The notes under the pieces are model-generated. The model worked only from the letters and a program-made list of their open reading frames with translations. It searched no databases and was not told the DNA's origin. Positions 42,910 to 52,484 of a stretch of 64,000 nt of DNA are shown piece by piece. The DNA comes from Limnohabitans parvus II-B4 (GTDB lineage Bacteria; Pseudomonadota; Gammaproteobacteria; Burkholderiales; Burkholderiaceae_C). Numbering within the stretch: position 1 is the stretch's first letter; every line of letters begins with the position of its first letter. The DNA lies in NCBI RefSeq assembly GCF_003063455.1, contig NZ_NESN01000002.1, forward strand, positions 1 through 64,000, given 5' to 3'. Both the position numbers and the translations under genes were made by a program.

Positions 42910-44037
42910 ATGTTGTCCTGGGACGATCAAGTCAAACCCGCATCTCAACCCGTGATGCCCTCTTTTTCCGGCGCTGGTGAAACAACAGCGCCTGCTGCTG
43001 CATCTTCAACAGCCAGCCCACGCCGCATGAATGCGGCAGACAAACGCATCATCAACGGCCAGACCGACGTCAACCAGCTGGTTCCCTTCAAATACAAATG
43101 GGCCTGGGAAAAATACCTGGCCACCTGCGCCAACCACTGGATGCCGCAGGAAGTGAACATGAACCGCGACATCGCCTTGTGGAAAGATCCCAATGGTCTG
43201 ACAGAAGACGAGCGCCGCATCGTCAAGCGCAACCTTGGATTCTTCGTCACCGCCGACTCGCTGGCTGCCAACAACATCGTGCTGGGCACTTACCGCCACA
43301 TCACAGCCCCGGAATGCCGTCAGTTCTTGCTGCGTCAAGCCTTCGAAGAAGCCATCCACACCCACGCTTACCAATACATTGTGGAATCGTTGGGTCTGGA
43401 CGAAAGCGAAATCTTCAACGCTTACAACGAAGTCCAGTCCATCCGCGACAAGGACGAGTTCCTGATCCCTTTCATCAACGTGATCATGGACCCTAACTTC
43501 CATACCGGCACGCTGCAAACCGACCAGACCTTGCTCAAGTCGCTGATCGTGTTCGCCTGCCTGATGGAAGGCCTGTTCTTCTACGTGGGCTTCACACAGA
43601 TTCTGGCCCTGGGTCGCCAAAACAAGATGACCGGCGCGGCAGAGCAGTACCAGTACATCCTGCGCGACGAATCCATGCACTGCAACTTCGGCATTGACCT
43701 GATCAACACCGTCAAACTCGAAAACCCACAGCTGTGGACAGCCGAGTTCAAGGCCGAAATCAAGGAACTGTTCCTCAAAGCAGTCGAGCTCGAATACCGC
43801 TACGCCGAAGACACCATGCCGCGCGGCGTGCTCGGTATGAACGCGTCCATGTTCAAAGGCTATTTGCGCTACATCGCCAACCGCCGTGCCACCCAGATCG
43901 GCTTGGAAGCCTTGTTCCCGAACGAGGAAAATCCATTCCCTTGGATGAGCGAGATGATTGACCTGAAAAAAGAACGCAACTTCTTTGAAACCCGGGTCAT
44001 CGAATACCAATCCGGCGGGGCCTTGTCCTGGGACTGA
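42910..44037 (+). CDS. nrdB: Class Ia ribonucleoside-diphosphate reductase, beta subunit
   Basis: A 375-residue di-iron subunit that makes the tyrosyl radical used by NrdA. Iron ligands are visible with family spacing: Asp in [12 protein letters not shown], then 31 residues later Glu and three further His in [13 protein letters not shown], with the radical Tyr four after the His. The second ligand set includes [10 protein letters not shown]. The radical position is Tyr, not Phe, so it is class Ia rather than the Mn/Fe class Ic type found in Chlamydia, to which the overall sequence style is similar. An N-terminal tail of about 40 residues is Ala/Ser/Pro-rich. The C-terminal GGALSWD presumably binds NrdA. 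Confidence 0.96.
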   Translation: MLSWDDQVKPASQPVMPSFSGAGETTAPAAASSTASPRRMNAADKRIINGQTDVNQLVPFKYKWAWEKYLATCANHWMPQEVNMNRDIALWKDPNGLTEDERRIVKRNLGFFVTADSLAANNIVLGTYRHITAPECRQFLLRQAFEEAIHTHAYQYIVESLGLDESEIFNAYNEVQSIRDKDEFLIPFINVIMDPNFHTGTLQTDQTLLKSLIVFACLMEGLFFYVGFTQILALGRQNKMTGAAEQYQYILRDESMHCNFGIDLINTVKLENPQLWTAEFKAEIKELFLKAVELEYRYAEDTMPRGVLGMNASMFKGYLRYIANRRATQIGLEALFPNEENPFPWMSEMIDLKKERNFFETRVIEYQSGGALSWD

Positions 44038-44229
44038 TCTTCTGAACACCCCGTCAATGCAACCCCTCTTCAAGCCACACTTCGCAACGCCTTCGGGTGT
44101 TGGGAGCTGTGGCTTTCCCGCGTTCATGGTGTTGGGGGTTTCCTCAGCGCCATGGATCGCTTTGTGCAATCCAACAAGCACCAAGCGTTCCCTTTCCGTT
44201 GAGTTCTCAACTTGATCAAGGAGAAAATC

Positions 44230-44781
44230 ATGGCAACTGCAAAAAAAGTAGCGGCAAAAAAAGCTGCTCCCGCAAAGAAGGCCGCTGTGGCCAAGAAACC
44301 TGCTGCTAAAAAAGTAGCCGCAGCCAAGAAACCCGCCGCTAAAAAAGCAGCTCCAGCTAAGAAAGCCGTTGCGGCCAAAAAGCCAGCTGCCAAAAAAGTA
44401 GCAGCGAAGAAGCCAGCAGCTAAAAAAGCAGCTCCAGCCAAAAAAGCTGTTGCCGCCAAAAAGCCAGCCGCTAAAAAAGTAGCAGCAAAGAAGCCAGCAG
44501 CTAAAAAAGCAGCTCCAGCCAAAAAAGCTGTTGCCGCTAAAAAGCCTGCAGCTAAAAAAGCAGCCGCCAAAAAGCCTGCAGCCAAAAAAGCTGCTCCAGC
44601 TAAAAAAGCAGCCGCCAAGAAAACTGCTGCTAAAAAGCCAGCCGCCAAAAAGCCGGCTGTGAAAAAGGCTGCTAAAAAACCTGCTGCAAAGAAGGCATCT
44701 AAAGCACCCGCTGCCCCCGCTGCACAGACAACACTGAATCCACAAGCTGCATGGCCGTTTCCTTCGGCCGCCAAGCCCTGA
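44230..44781 (+). CDS. Histone H1-like lysine/alanine-rich DNA-binding protein
   Basis: A 183-residue protein made almost wholly of Lys, Ala and Pro in KKAAPAKK and AAKKPAAKK units, like the eukaryotic H1 tail and bacterial H1-like or AlgP-like nucleoid proteins. It should bind DNA non-specifically through its very high positive charge. An 81-bp (27-residue) unit is repeated in tandem from about 44340, with copies at 44340, 44421 and 44502. GGAGA stands 6 nt before the ATG at 44230; a longer frame from 44212 is less likely. It is followed by a strong terminator. Confidence 0.9.
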   Translation: MATAKKVAAKKAAPAKKAAVAKKPAAKKVAAAKKPAAKKAAPAKKAVAAKKPAAKKVAAKKPAAKKAAPAKKAVAAKKPAAKKVAAKKPAAKKAAPAKKAVAAKKPAAKKAAAKKPAAKKAAPAKKAAAKKTAAKKPAAKKPAVKKAAKKPAAKKASKAPAAPAAQTTLNPQAAWPFPSAAKP

Positions 44782-44810
44782 TTCAAAAGTTAGACGCAAG
44801 TAGCGCTAAG

Positions 44811-44844
44811 GCCCGACACCGGCAACGGTGTTGGGCTTTTTTTT
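44811..44844 (+). terminator. Strong Rho-independent terminator after the H1-like gene
   Basis: GCCCGACACCG (44811-44821) pairs with CGGTGTTGGGC (44826-44836) around GCAA, with one G-U pair, and is followed by eight T residues. Confidence 0.92.
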
Positions 44845-44884
44845 ATGGCCCATCTGCAGGGTGTGCGAAGCCACCCGTATCGGG

Positions 44885-45679
44885 TCAGGGGTAGAAGCTG
44901 AGAAGCCGGTAGCCCGATGGCATCAGACCCTCTTCAGGGGTGATCTGCAATTGCCCATCCCACGTTTGCCCGGCCGCCAATGACAGCGGCGCACCCAGCT
45001 CGGCAACAGGCACCACCCGACGCACCAAAGCTTTGTCTTGCGGACTCAAAAGCGTCAACTCCAAAGCGGGGGTCTGCAAGGGCTGCGATGTGGCATTGCG
45101 CCAAGACCAGCTGAGCAAAAAGCCGCCACCGTCACGCTGCGTCAAACTGGAGCTCTCAATGACGATGCCATCGCGTACTTGCAGCAGAGAAATTTCGCAG
45201 CCCCATGTTCGGCAAAGCGTCTGCCAAACCCTTGCGACACCAGGCTCAGCAGCGGCAAGCGTGCGGCGCTCAATCCAAAGCCACTGAAGCGCAAGGGCCA
45301 ACAACAAGACCAGCACGCCCAACTTGGGCAACCAGGCATGCTGCCGCCCATTGGGGTTTGGGCTCTGCTCAGGCGTCAAAGGCTCCGGTTTGAAAGTGGC
45401 AAGCGCTTCTTCAAATGCGGACACGGGTGTCAGCGCTTGAATCTCAGGCCCAGACCTGTCTTCTTGCTTGAGCAATTCATCAATGACCAGCCGTTCGCCA
45501 ACAGGATCGGCCGTCTCGCGTTCCATCAGGGATGCCTCAGGCCACGCGACCACCAAACCCGTGCTGTCAAAGGCATGCTGGCACTGTCCGCAACGCAACC
45601 AGCCTTGGGCAATCTTGAGCTGATCGGGCACCAACTTGAAGATCGTGCCGCATTCAGGGCAGCGGACAATCCAGGTCAT
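44885..45679 (-). CDS. Zinc-ribbon and DUF3426 membrane protein
   Basis: A 264-residue protein with an MJ0042-type zinc ribbon at the N terminus (CPECGTIF and LRCGQCQHAF, two Cys pairs). A linker is followed by one membrane helix (about 135-153, KLGVLVLLLALALQWLW) and a C-terminal DUF3426 domain. The N terminus would be cytoplasmic and the DUF3426 part periplasmic. It ends the accB-accC-prmA operon, 39 bp after prmA. Function is unknown. Confidence 0.88.
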   Translation of the reverse strand: MTWIVRCPECGTIFKLVPDQLKIAQGWLRCGQCQHAFDSTGLVVAWPEASLMERETADPVGERLVIDELLKQEDRSGPEIQALTPVSAFEEALATFKPEPLTPEQSPNPNGRQHAWLPKLGVLVLLLALALQWLWIERRTLAAAEPGVARVWQTLCRTWGCEISLLQVRDGIVIESSSLTQRDGGGFLLSWSWRNATSQPLQTPALELTLLSPQDKALVRRVVPVAELGAPLSLAAGQTWDGQLQITPEEGLMPSGYRLLSFYP

Positions 45680-45718
45680 GCAGCGGCAAGGGTCATGGCC
45701 AGCACCTTTGCTTGCCGA

Positions 45719-46615
45719 TCAGGCCAAAGCAGCGACCGATTGGGCAGTCATCAGAATCCAGCCATCTTCGCTGTCAGCGACTTCCAACTGAATCCAGGGG
45801 GCATAAGCCGCCTTGAGTTCATCGGCCTGCCGCTCCAAAATGCCGGCAAGCACCAATGAGCCGCCTGACGCCACGTAAGAACACAACAAAGGCGCCAGCA
45901 CTTTGAGCGGGGTGGCCAGGATATTGGCCAGCACCGTCTGGTATTGGCCCTTGGCCTTGTCAGGCAACCCCGCCAGCAAGCGAACATGGTTGGCCTCGGC
46001 ATTCAGTTCGGTCGATGTGACCGCCGCCTCGTCGATGTCCACCGCATCAATGGACGATGCACCGTATTTGGCCGCACCGATGGCCAAAATGCCCGAGCCG
46101 CAACCGTAATCCAGCACGCGTTGACCCTGTACGCCATGCTGCGCGATCCAGCGCAAGCACATGCGGGTGGTCGGGTGCGTGCCCGTGCCGAAGGCCAGAC
46201 CAGGATCCAGCCGGATGATCTGCTTGGCCTGTGCGGGCGGCTCGTGCCATGTCGGCACAATCCAGAAATCAGGGGTGATTTCTACCGGTGCAAACTGCGA
46301 TTGGGTCAAACGAACCCAGTCCTGGTCGGCAAGCAACTGCACGCCCAAAATGCGACAGCCCTCAAAAAAATCCTGCGCAGACAGCAGCTGAAGCGCTTCT
46401 TGCGCTTGAGTCTCTTGCGCAAACAACGCCACCATGCGCGAACGCTGCCAACCGTCTTTGGGGGGTGGCATGCCGGGTTCGCCAAACAAAGCCTGCTCTG
46501 CAGGCGTTTGCGCATCGGCGTCTTCGACCGACACACTCAATGCATCCAGGGCATCCAGGGCATCACTCAGGACATCGACCCGGTCTTCCGGGCACAGCAA
46601 GCTCAGTTCAAACAT
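45719..46615 (-). CDS. prmA: Ribosomal protein L11 methyltransferase
   Basis: A 298-residue SAM-dependent methyltransferase that trimethylates ribosomal protein L11. The N-terminal substrate-recognition domain (MFELSLLCPEDRVDVL) is followed by the Rossmann methyltransferase domain: GTGTHPTTRMCL, motif I LDYGCGSGILAIGAAKYGA, and LANILATPLKVLAP. It lies 6 bp after accC, the usual gene order in Burkholderiales. Confidence 0.96.
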   Translation of the reverse strand: MFELSLLCPEDRVDVLSDALDALDALSVSVEDADAQTPAEQALFGEPGMPPPKDGWQRSRMVALFAQETQAQEALQLLSAQDFFEGCRILGVQLLADQDWVRLTQSQFAPVEITPDFWIVPTWHEPPAQAKQIIRLDPGLAFGTGTHPTTRMCLRWIAQHGVQGQRVLDYGCGSGILAIGAAKYGASSIDAVDIDEAAVTSTELNAEANHVRLLAGLPDKAKGQYQTVLANILATPLKVLAPLLCSYVASGGSLVLAGILERQADELKAAYAPWIQLEVADSEDGWILMTAQSVAALA

Positions 46616-46621
46616 GGCGTA

Positions 46622-47971
46622 TCAGCGTTTGTGCTGGCTCAGCCAGTGTTCCAGGTAATGGATGTTGGTGCCACCCTGCATGAATTTGGCATCCACCATC
46701 AGCTCGCGGTGCAGCGGAATGTTGGTGTTGATGCCTTCGATCACCGTCTCGTTCAAGGCCGTCTGCATGCGGGCCAAGGCCTGCTCGCGGGTATCGCCGT
46801 GAACAATCAACTTGCCGATCATCGAGTCGTAGTTCGGGGGCACGAAGTAGTTGTTGTAGACGTGTGAGTCCACCCGCACACCGGGTCCGCCGGGCATGTG
46901 CCAAGACGTCACGCGTCCGGGCGAGGGAGTGAACTTGAACGGGTCTTCGGCGTTGATGCGGCATTCGATGGCATGGCCACGAATTTCGATTTGTCGCTGC
47001 GTGAATGGCAATTTCTCACCCGCAGCGACCATGATCTGCGTCTTCACGATGTCCACACCGGTCACCCATTCGGTCACGGGATGTTCAACCTGCACGCGGG
47101 TGTTCATTTCAATGAAATAAAACTCACCGTTTTCGTACAAAAACTCGAAAGTCCCAGCACCACGATAGTTGATCTTCTTGCAGGCAGCCACGCAGCGTTC
47201 ACCAATCTTATCGATCAGCTTGCGGGGAATGCCTGGCGCTGGCGCTTCTTCGATCACTTTTTGATGACGGCGCTGCATGGAGCAGTCGCGCTCACCCAGG
47301 TAAACCGCATTCTTGTGCTTGTCGGCCAGAATCTGAATTTCAATATGACGTGGGTTCTGCAGGAATTTCTCCATGTAGACCGCAGGATTGCCAAAAGCAG
47401 CCCCTGCTTCGGCCTTGGTCATCTGCACCGCATTGATCAGCGCCGCTTCGGTGTGCACCACGCGCATGCCACGACCACCACCACCACCAGCGGCCTTGAT
47501 GATCACCGGGTAACCCACCGATTTGGCAATGCGACGAATTTGCACCGGGTCGTCGGGCAATTCACCTTCGGAGCCAGGCACGCAAGGTACACCTGCGCGG
47601 ATCATGGCCTGCTTGGCCGAGACCTTGTCACCCATGATGCGGATGGAGTCGGGCGTCGGGCCAATGAACTGGAAGCCACTTTTCTCGACGCGCTCGGCAA
47701 AGTCGGCGTTCTCACTCAAAAAGCCATAACCAGGATGAATCGCCTCGGCATCGGTCACTTCGGCGGCCGAAATGATGGCGGGCATGTTGAGGTAACTCAG
47801 CGGCGAAGCCGCTGGACCAATGCACACCGCTTCTTCGGCCAGCTTCACGTATTTCGCGTCTTTGTCAGCCTCGGAATACACCATGACCGCTTTGACACCC
47901 AACTCTCGGCATGCGCGCTGGATTCGCAAAGCGATCTCACCGCGGTTGGCCACCAGGATTTTCTTGAACAT
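46622..47971 (-). CDS. accC: Acetyl-CoA carboxylase, biotin carboxylase subunit
   Basis: A 449-residue ATP-grasp enzyme that carboxylates the biotin of AccB in the first step of fatty-acid synthesis. Motifs: [17 protein letters not shown] at the start, the glycine-rich ATP loop [20 protein letters not shown], and the catalytic region [20 protein letters not shown] with Glu and Arg. It follows accB by 15 bp and precedes prmA by 6 bp. Confidence 0.97.
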   Translation of the reverse strand: MFKKILVANRGEIALRIQRACRELGVKAVMVYSEADKDAKYVKLAEEAVCIGPAASPLSYLNMPAIISAAEVTDAEAIHPGYGFLSENADFAERVEKSGFQFIGPTPDSIRIMGDKVSAKQAMIRAGVPCVPGSEGELPDDPVQIRRIAKSVGYPVIIKAAGGGGGRGMRVVHTEAALINAVQMTKAEAGAAFGNPAVYMEKFLQNPRHIEIQILADKHKNAVYLGERDCSMQRRHQKVIEEAPAPGIPRKLIDKIGERCVAACKKINYRGAGTFEFLYENGEFYFIEMNTRVQVEHPVTEWVTGVDIVKTQIMVAAGEKLPFTQRQIEIRGHAIECRINAEDPFKFTPSPGRVTSWHMPGGPGVRVDSHVYNNYFVPPNYDSMIGKLIVHGDTREQALARMQTALNETVIEGINTNIPLHRELMVDAKFMQGGTNIHYLEHWLSQHKR

Positions 47972-47986
47972 GAAATCCCCGTTTGC

Positions 47987-48439
47987 TTATTCGACGATGA
48001 ACAAAGGCTGACCGTATTCCACAGCCTGACCGTTTTCACACAGGATCTGTGTGACGGTGCCGGACTTGTCGGACTCGATCTCGTTGAGGATCTTCATGGC
48101 TTCAATGATGCACAGGGTGTCACCCTCCTTGACCACGGAGCCGATCTGGACGAAAGGTGCAGCGCCTGGACTGGACGAGCGGTAAAAAGTGCCCACCATC
48201 GGTGATTTGACCGCATGGCCAGCAGGTGCGACTGGCGCGGCAGGGGCTTCTGCCACCGCAGGCGCTGCGACGGGTGCGCTGGCGACAGCGACAGGTGCCG
48301 CCTGCTGCATGACCACAGGCGCAGCAACGCCCATGCTTTTGACAATGCGAACCTTGCCTTCTGCCTCGGTGATTTCGAGTTCAGAAACATTCGAATCGGA
48401 CACCAGATCAATCAGTGTTTTGAGTTTGCGCAAATCCAT
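47987..48439 (-). CDS. accB: Biotin carboxyl carrier protein of acetyl-CoA carboxylase
   Basis: A 150-residue carrier. The N-terminal part ([20 protein letters not shown]) is followed by an Ala/Pro/Val-rich flexible hinge (about 37-75) and the biotinyl domain, with the biotin acceptor Lys116 in [13 protein letters not shown] lies 5 nt before the ATG. It is the first gene of the accB-accC-prmA-DUF3426 operon, so the promoter should be in 48440-48600, where I see no unmistakable match. Confidence 0.96.
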   Translation of the reverse strand: MDLRKLKTLIDLVSDSNVSELEITEAEGKVRIVKSMGVAAPVVMQQAAPVAVASAPVAAPAVAEAPAAPVAPAGHAVKSPMVGTFYRSSSPGAAPFVQIGSVVKEGDTLCIIEAMKILNEIESDKSGTVTQILCENGQAVEYGQPLFIVE

Positions 48440-48600
48440 AGATCCTCCATCGCGTTGAGCACATGTAATGGATCGAATTTACACCAATTTTCAGTAAAAC
48501 ACCCCGAAACTGCAGCCATTGAAGACAACAGAAGCAGAAATTCACCGCGATTTGGCCAATTCACCTGTCAAAAACAGAAACAAGGAAGCTTCCAGCCAAC

Positions 48601-49161
48601 TCAAACGGCAGCAGCACGCCACTGAATCAAGTCATCTTTCGTCAATTGCCCCATTTTTTGCCGCCAAATACTGCCATCTGCCTTGAAAAACACGGTAAAT
48701 GGCAACCCGCCTGCAGCATTGCCCAAAGATTTGGCCAACTCAGTGCCTGCCAAACCCGCCATACCGACCGAAAAACCAAGGGGGTGACGGTCCAGGAAGC
48801 GGCGCACCGCACTGGGTTGGTCAATGGCCAAAGCGACCACTTGATGACCATTGAGCGCATGTTCACGCCAAAAAGCATCAATCATGGGCAATTCATCGAC
48901 ACATGGCGGGCACCAGGTGGCCCAAAAGTTCAGCAGCAAGGGTTTGCCGTGGAAAGTCGACATGCGCAAACCTTCGCCCGAAGGGGTTTCAAACTGCCCT
49001 GACCAGACCGGGTGATGGCTCGCATCCATAACCGCTTTGGGCTCCCAACGCCACAAGGCCAAACCCATGCCCGCCACCGCAGCCGCCGCGCCAGCCCCCA
49101 AAATCACGTTGCGCCGCGAAGCGCCAGAGCTTTGATGTTTCATGCCCGGATTGTCTTTCAT
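48601..49161 (-). CDS. TlpA-family thioredoxin-like protein
   Basis: A 186-residue thioredoxin-fold protein, probably anchored to or secreted across the inner membrane. After an N-terminal hydrophobic segment preceded by SRRN (a twin-arginine-like pattern in ASRRNVILGAG), the fold contains the redox motif NFWATWCPPCVDELP. The TlpA/ResA group keeps periplasmic cysteines reduced, for example in cytochrome c assembly, but some members act elsewhere. The start at 49161 overlaps the stop of the upstream gene by 4 bp (ATGA); the longer open frame to 49299 is not used. Confidence 0.9.
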   Translation of the reverse strand: MKDNPGMKHQSSGASRRNVILGAGAAAAVAGMGLALWRWEPKAVMDASHHPVWSGQFETPSGEGLRMSTFHGKPLLLNFWATWCPPCVDELPMIDAFWREHALNGHQVVALAIDQPSAVRRFLDRHPLGFSVGMAGLAGTELAKSLGNAAGGLPFTVFFKADGSIWRQKMGQLTKDDLIQWRAAAV

Positions 49162-49742
49162 GCCGCCAGCAGGCGCTCCAATGCGGTCAAATCCCCCCGG
49201 GGCGAGCGGCCTTGCATGTCGGGCAACAAGGCCCCGCGGAAATCGTCCAGATCGTAAATGCGCAGGTGCACACCCACATCCTCGTTCAACGGGGCGCAAA
49301 AGCTGTGCAAACTCAGCACATCCACATCATCACCGTGCAAGCCACGAACGGTCTGAACTTCGTAGCGCTCGTTCCGGTTGATCAACGCGATTTCGGCCGA
49401 CTTCGGGTCATCACAAAACAAGGCCAGGTCAATATCACACAAGCGCGTGGCCCACCCCTGCCAGACCGCACCGCCCAGGTGTGGGCGAAACTCGGCCAGT
49501 CGCTGCATCCAGACACTTGCCAACTCGCGCAAAGCCTGCAACTCCCCAGGCTGCGTGTCGGCACAAAACAGGGCGATATAGTCCCGCACCTCTGATTCGA
49601 CCACGTCGTTGGTCGGCAAAGCTGTGCGACCAGGCAAACCCAACTCTTTCAGCGCACGGTGCTTGGCCGGACCAAAAGCCAAGCCTTCTTCCACCACCAA
49701 TCGGGCGGCTGTCGCAGCAATTTCGAGGGCAAGATCGTTCAT
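49158..49742 (-). CDS. Conserved-looking hypothetical protein upstream of the tlpA-like gene
   Basis: About 194 residues from the ATG at 49742 (MNDLALEIAATAARL). I recognise no domain with certainty. The protein has a helical N-terminal half and motifs such as LCDIDLALFCDDPKSAEIAL and GLHGDDVDVLSLHSFCAPL. It has no signal peptide. It overlaps the TlpA-like gene by 4 bp and is divergent from mpl with 62 bp between starts, so it forms a two-gene operon with the thioredoxin-like gene. Confidence 0.8.
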   Translation of the reverse strand: MNDLALEIAATAARLVVEEGLAFGPAKHRALKELGLPGRTALPTNDVVESEVRDYIALFCADTQPGELQALRELASVWMQRLAEFRPHLGGAVWQGWATRLCDIDLALFCDDPKSAEIALINRNERYEVQTVRGLHGDDVDVLSLHSFCAPLNEDVGVHLRIYDLDDFRGALLPDMQGRSPRGDLTALERLLAA

Positions 49743-49804
49743 GGATGCCGATTGTGCCCGGGCGGCTGCATGACCCACGCCTGCACCACCTAAAATCTCC
49801 TCCC

Positions 49805-51172
49805 ATGCATATTCATATTCTGGGCATTTGTGGCACCTTCATGGGTGGTTTGGCAGCACTGGCACGCGAAGCTGGTCATCGGGTCACCGGTTGTGACGCC
49901 GGCGTTTACCCCCCCATGAGCGACCAGCTGCGGGCTTTGGGTATCGAGCTGATTGAAGGTTTTAGTGCCGATCAAATGGATCTCAAGCCCGACATGTACG
50001 TGATCGGCAACGTGGTCAGCCGCAGCCGCCTGGCCGACGGCAGCCCCAAATTCCCGCTGATGGAAGCCATTTTGGAAGCCGGGGCGCCTTACACCAGCGG
50101 CCCGCAATGGCTGGCCGAACACGTGCTGCAAGGCAAACATGTGCTGGCTGTCGCGGGCACCCACGGCAAGACCACCACCACCTCGATGCTCAGCTGGGTG
50201 TTGGAGCAGGCCGGACTTGAGCCCGGTTTTCTGGTCGGTGGCGTGCCGCTCAACTTCGGCGTGTCGGCCCGCCTGGGCAACGGAAAGTATTTCGTGATCG
50301 AAGCCGACGAATACGACACCGCCTTCTTCGACAAGCGCAGCAAGTTCGTGCACTACCGCCCGCGCACCGCCATCCTGAACAACCTGGAATTCGACCACGC
50401 CGACATCTTTGACGACCTGGCGGCGATTGAGCGCCAGTTCCACCACTTGGTGCGCACCGTGCCTGGCTCCGGCCGCGTGGTCGTCAATGGCCTCGAAGAA
50501 AGCCTGACTCGCGTGCTGGGTCAAGGCTGCTGGAGCGAAGTGCGCACCTTCGGTTCGGCCGTCAGCGACTTTGTGGCCGAGGGCGAGCCTTCGCACTTCA
50601 AAGTGCAGCAGTCAGGCAAACCTGTGGCCGACGTGCAATGGTCCATTGGCGGCGTGCACAACCAGCTCAACGCGCTGGCCACCATCGCCGCTGCCGAACA
50701 TGTCGGGGTGAGCCCGGCTGTGGCGGCGCAAGCCCTGGCCACTTTTGAGAACGTCAAAAGGCGCATGGAAGTGCGCGGTACGGTCAATGGCATCACCGTC
50801 TACGACGACTTTGCCCACCACCCCACGGCCATCCGCACCACCGTCAACGGATTGCGCCGCCAAGTGGGCAAGGCCCGCATCCTGGCCATCTTCGAGCCGC
50901 GCAGCAACACCATGAAGCTCGGCACCATGAAAGCCCAGCTGCCCTGGAGCCTGGAAGAGACCGACCTCGCGTTTTGTCACTCCGGCGGCTTGGGTTGGGA
51001 CGCCGCATCCGCGCTAGAACCCATGGGAGCCAAAGCGCAAGTGGGGGCCAACATAGACGAGGTCATCGCCCAAGTGCTGGCGCAAGTACAGCCCGGCGAC
51101 CACCTGCTGTGCATGAGCAATGGCGGGTTTGGCGGGATTCATACCAAGCTGCTGGAAGCCTTGGCTGGCTGA
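49805..51172 (+). CDS. mpl: UDP-N-acetylmuramate:L-alanyl-gamma-D-glutamyl-meso-diaminopimelate ligase
   Basis: A 455-residue Mur-ligase-family enzyme that attaches recycled tripeptide to UDP-MurNAc, short-cutting peptidoglycan synthesis. It begins MHIHILGICGTFMGGLAALA, has the ATP loop GTHGKTTTTSML, the central-domain ADEYDTAFFDKRSKFVH, and the C-terminal FAHHPTAIRTTVNGLR and FEPRSNTMK. The open frame runs further upstream, but the ATG at 49805 matches the family start. It works in the same route as the ampD product in this window. Confidence 0.96.
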   Translation: MHIHILGICGTFMGGLAALAREAGHRVTGCDAGVYPPMSDQLRALGIELIEGFSADQMDLKPDMYVIGNVVSRSRLADGSPKFPLMEAILEAGAPYTSGPQWLAEHVLQGKHVLAVAGTHGKTTTTSMLSWVLEQAGLEPGFLVGGVPLNFGVSARLGNGKYFVIEADEYDTAFFDKRSKFVHYRPRTAILNNLEFDHADIFDDLAAIERQFHHLVRTVPGSGRVVVNGLEESLTRVLGQGCWSEVRTFGSAVSDFVAEGEPSHFKVQQSGKPVADVQWSIGGVHNQLNALATIAAAEHVGVSPAVAAQALATFENVKRRMEVRGTVNGITVYDDFAHHPTAIRTTVNGLRRQVGKARILAIFEPRSNTMKLGTMKAQLPWSLEETDLAFCHSGGLGWDAASALEPMGAKAQVGANIDEVIAQVLAQVQPGDHLLCMSNGGFGGIHTKLLEALAG

Positions 51173-51185
51173 TTTCCGCCTTGTA

Positions 51186-51265
51186 TTTGTAGGTCGGCGG
51201 CTTTAGCCTCGACTTGGCTCTGCACCAAAGGCCACATCGTCGGAGCTGAAGCTCCGACCTACAAA
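51186..51265. repeat. Inverted pair of REP-like palindromic elements
   Basis: The left element begins TTTGTAGGTCGGCGGCTTTA (51186-51213). The right one, read on the minus strand (51265-51239), begins TTTGTAGGTCGGAGCTTCAG. They face each other across 25 bp, and each contains a further small palindrome. This is the layout of a REP doublet. It lies between the convergent stops of mpl and the DAHP synthase gene and could act as a bidirectional terminator. Confidence 0.85.
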
Positions 51266-51275
51266 AAAGCACGCA

Positions 51276-52397
51276 TCAGCGTGCCCGACGCGCCTTCACC
51301 GCATCCGACAACACCTGCAACACGCCCACGCTGTCATCCCAGCCGATGCAGGCATCGGTGATGCTCTGGCCGTAGGCCAGTTTCGTCACATCGTCCTTGC
51401 CGGGCGTGAACTTCTGGGCGCCGTCCACCAGATGGCTTTCGACCATGACGCCGAACACCTGGCGTGAACCACCGCTGATTTGGGCCGCAATGTCTTTGGC
51501 CACGTCGATCTGACGCTCGTGCTTTTTGCTGCTGTTGGCATGGCTGCAGTCCACCATCAAGGTGGCGGGCAGCTTGGCGGCTTCCAGTTCCTTGCAGGCT
51601 GCGGCAACGCTGTCGGCGTCGTAGTTGGGCGCTTTGCCGCCGCGCAGAATCACATGGCAGTCCTTGTTGCCCTGGGTCTGGACGATGGCGACCTGGCCGT
51701 TTTTGTGCACCGACAGAAAGTGGTGGCCACGGGCCGCCGCCTGGATCGCGTCGGTCGCGATCTTGATGTTGCCGTCCGTGCCGTTCTTGAAGCCGATGGG
51801 CGCCGACAGGCCCGAAGCCAGCTCGCGGTGAACTTGGCTCTCGGTGGTGCGCGCACCAATGGCGCCCCAGCTGATCAGGTCGCCGATGTACTGGGGCGAG
51901 ATCACGTCGAGGAACTCGCTGCCTGCGGGCAGGCCCTGGCGGTTGATTTCGATCAGCAACTGGCGGGCAATGCGCAGGCCTTCGTCGATGCGGTAGCTCT
52001 CGTCCAGGTAGGGGTCATTGATCAGGCCCTTCCAGCCCACCGTGGTGCGCGGCTTTTCGAAGTACACCCGCATCACGATTTCGAGGCTGTCGGCGTACTT
52101 GTCGCGCAAGGGCTTCAGGCGGCGGGCGTAGTCCAGCGCAGCGGCCGGGTCGTGGATCGAGCAGGGGCCGATGATGACCAACAGGCGGTCGTCTTGGCCG
52201 TGCACGATGTTGGCGATCAATTTGCGGGTTTGGGAAATCAGTGTTTCGGTGGCCGTGCCGGCGATCGGGAAGAAACGGATCAAATGTTCTGGAGGCGGGA
52301 GCACGGTGATGTCCTTGATGCGTTCGTCGTCGGTCTGGCCGGTGCGGTCGATGGCATGGGGATACCAAGCTTCTGGGGCGGTGGTTTTGGCGTTCAT
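51276..52397 (-). CDS. aroG: 3-deoxy-7-phosphoheptulonate (DAHP) synthase, class I
   Basis: A 373-residue enzyme that condenses phosphoenolpyruvate and erythrose 4-phosphate, the first step of aromatic amino-acid synthesis. Class I motifs: VIIGPCSIHDP, MRVYFEKPRTTVGWKGLINDP, GARTTESQVHRELASG, GFKNGTDGN and VDCSHANSSKKHERQ. The N-terminal extension of the feedback-inhibited AroFGH type is present. AGGAG is 6 nt before the ATG. Which aromatic amino acid inhibits the enzyme cannot be told. A leader-peptide attenuator lies just upstream. Confidence 0.95.
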   Translation of the reverse strand: MNAKTTAPEAWYPHAIDRTGQTDDERIKDITVLPPPEHLIRFFPIAGTATETLISQTRKLIANIVHGQDDRLLVIIGPCSIHDPAAALDYARRLKPLRDKYADSLEIVMRVYFEKPRTTVGWKGLINDPYLDESYRIDEGLRIARQLLIEINRQGLPAGSEFLDVISPQYIGDLISWGAIGARTTESQVHRELASGLSAPIGFKNGTDGNIKIATDAIQAAARGHHFLSVHKNGQVAIVQTQGNKDCHVILRGGKAPNYDADSVAAACKELEAAKLPATLMVDCSHANSSKKHERQIDVAKDIAAQISGGSRQVFGVMVESHLVDGAQKFTPGKDDVTKLAYGQSITDACIGWDDSVGVLQVLSDAVKARRAR

Positions 52398-52428
52398 CGT
52401 GGACTCCTAGATTGAAAAAAGACAGGTG

Positions 52429-52461
52429 AAAAAAAACCGCCGGGCTTTGGGGCTCCGGCGG
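52429..52461 (-). terminator. Attenuator terminator upstream of the DAHP synthase gene
   Basis: On the minus strand CCGCCGG (52461-52455) pairs with CCGGCGG (52443-52437) around an 11-nt loop and is followed by eight T residues (52436-52429). The hairpin lies between the leader-peptide stop and the aroG ribosome-binding site, so unless prevented it ends transcription before aroG. The same CCGGCGG word occurs earlier inside the leader ORF (52512-52504 is CCCCGGCGG), so that copy can capture the 5' arm instead. Confidence 0.85.
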
Positions 52462-52484
52462 TGTGTATCGAGATGTTCGGGTGC

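Noticed and set aside
43006..44799. 597-residue minus-strand frame over nrdB and the H1-like gene
   Set aside because: Its Phe/Leu/Ser/Cys-rich start is the complement of Lys/Ala codons of the H1-like gene, and the rest is antisense to nrdB.
46898..48205. 435-residue plus-strand frame over accC and accB
   Set aside because: The minus strand carries unmistakable accC and accB; the plus-strand frame is a shadow.
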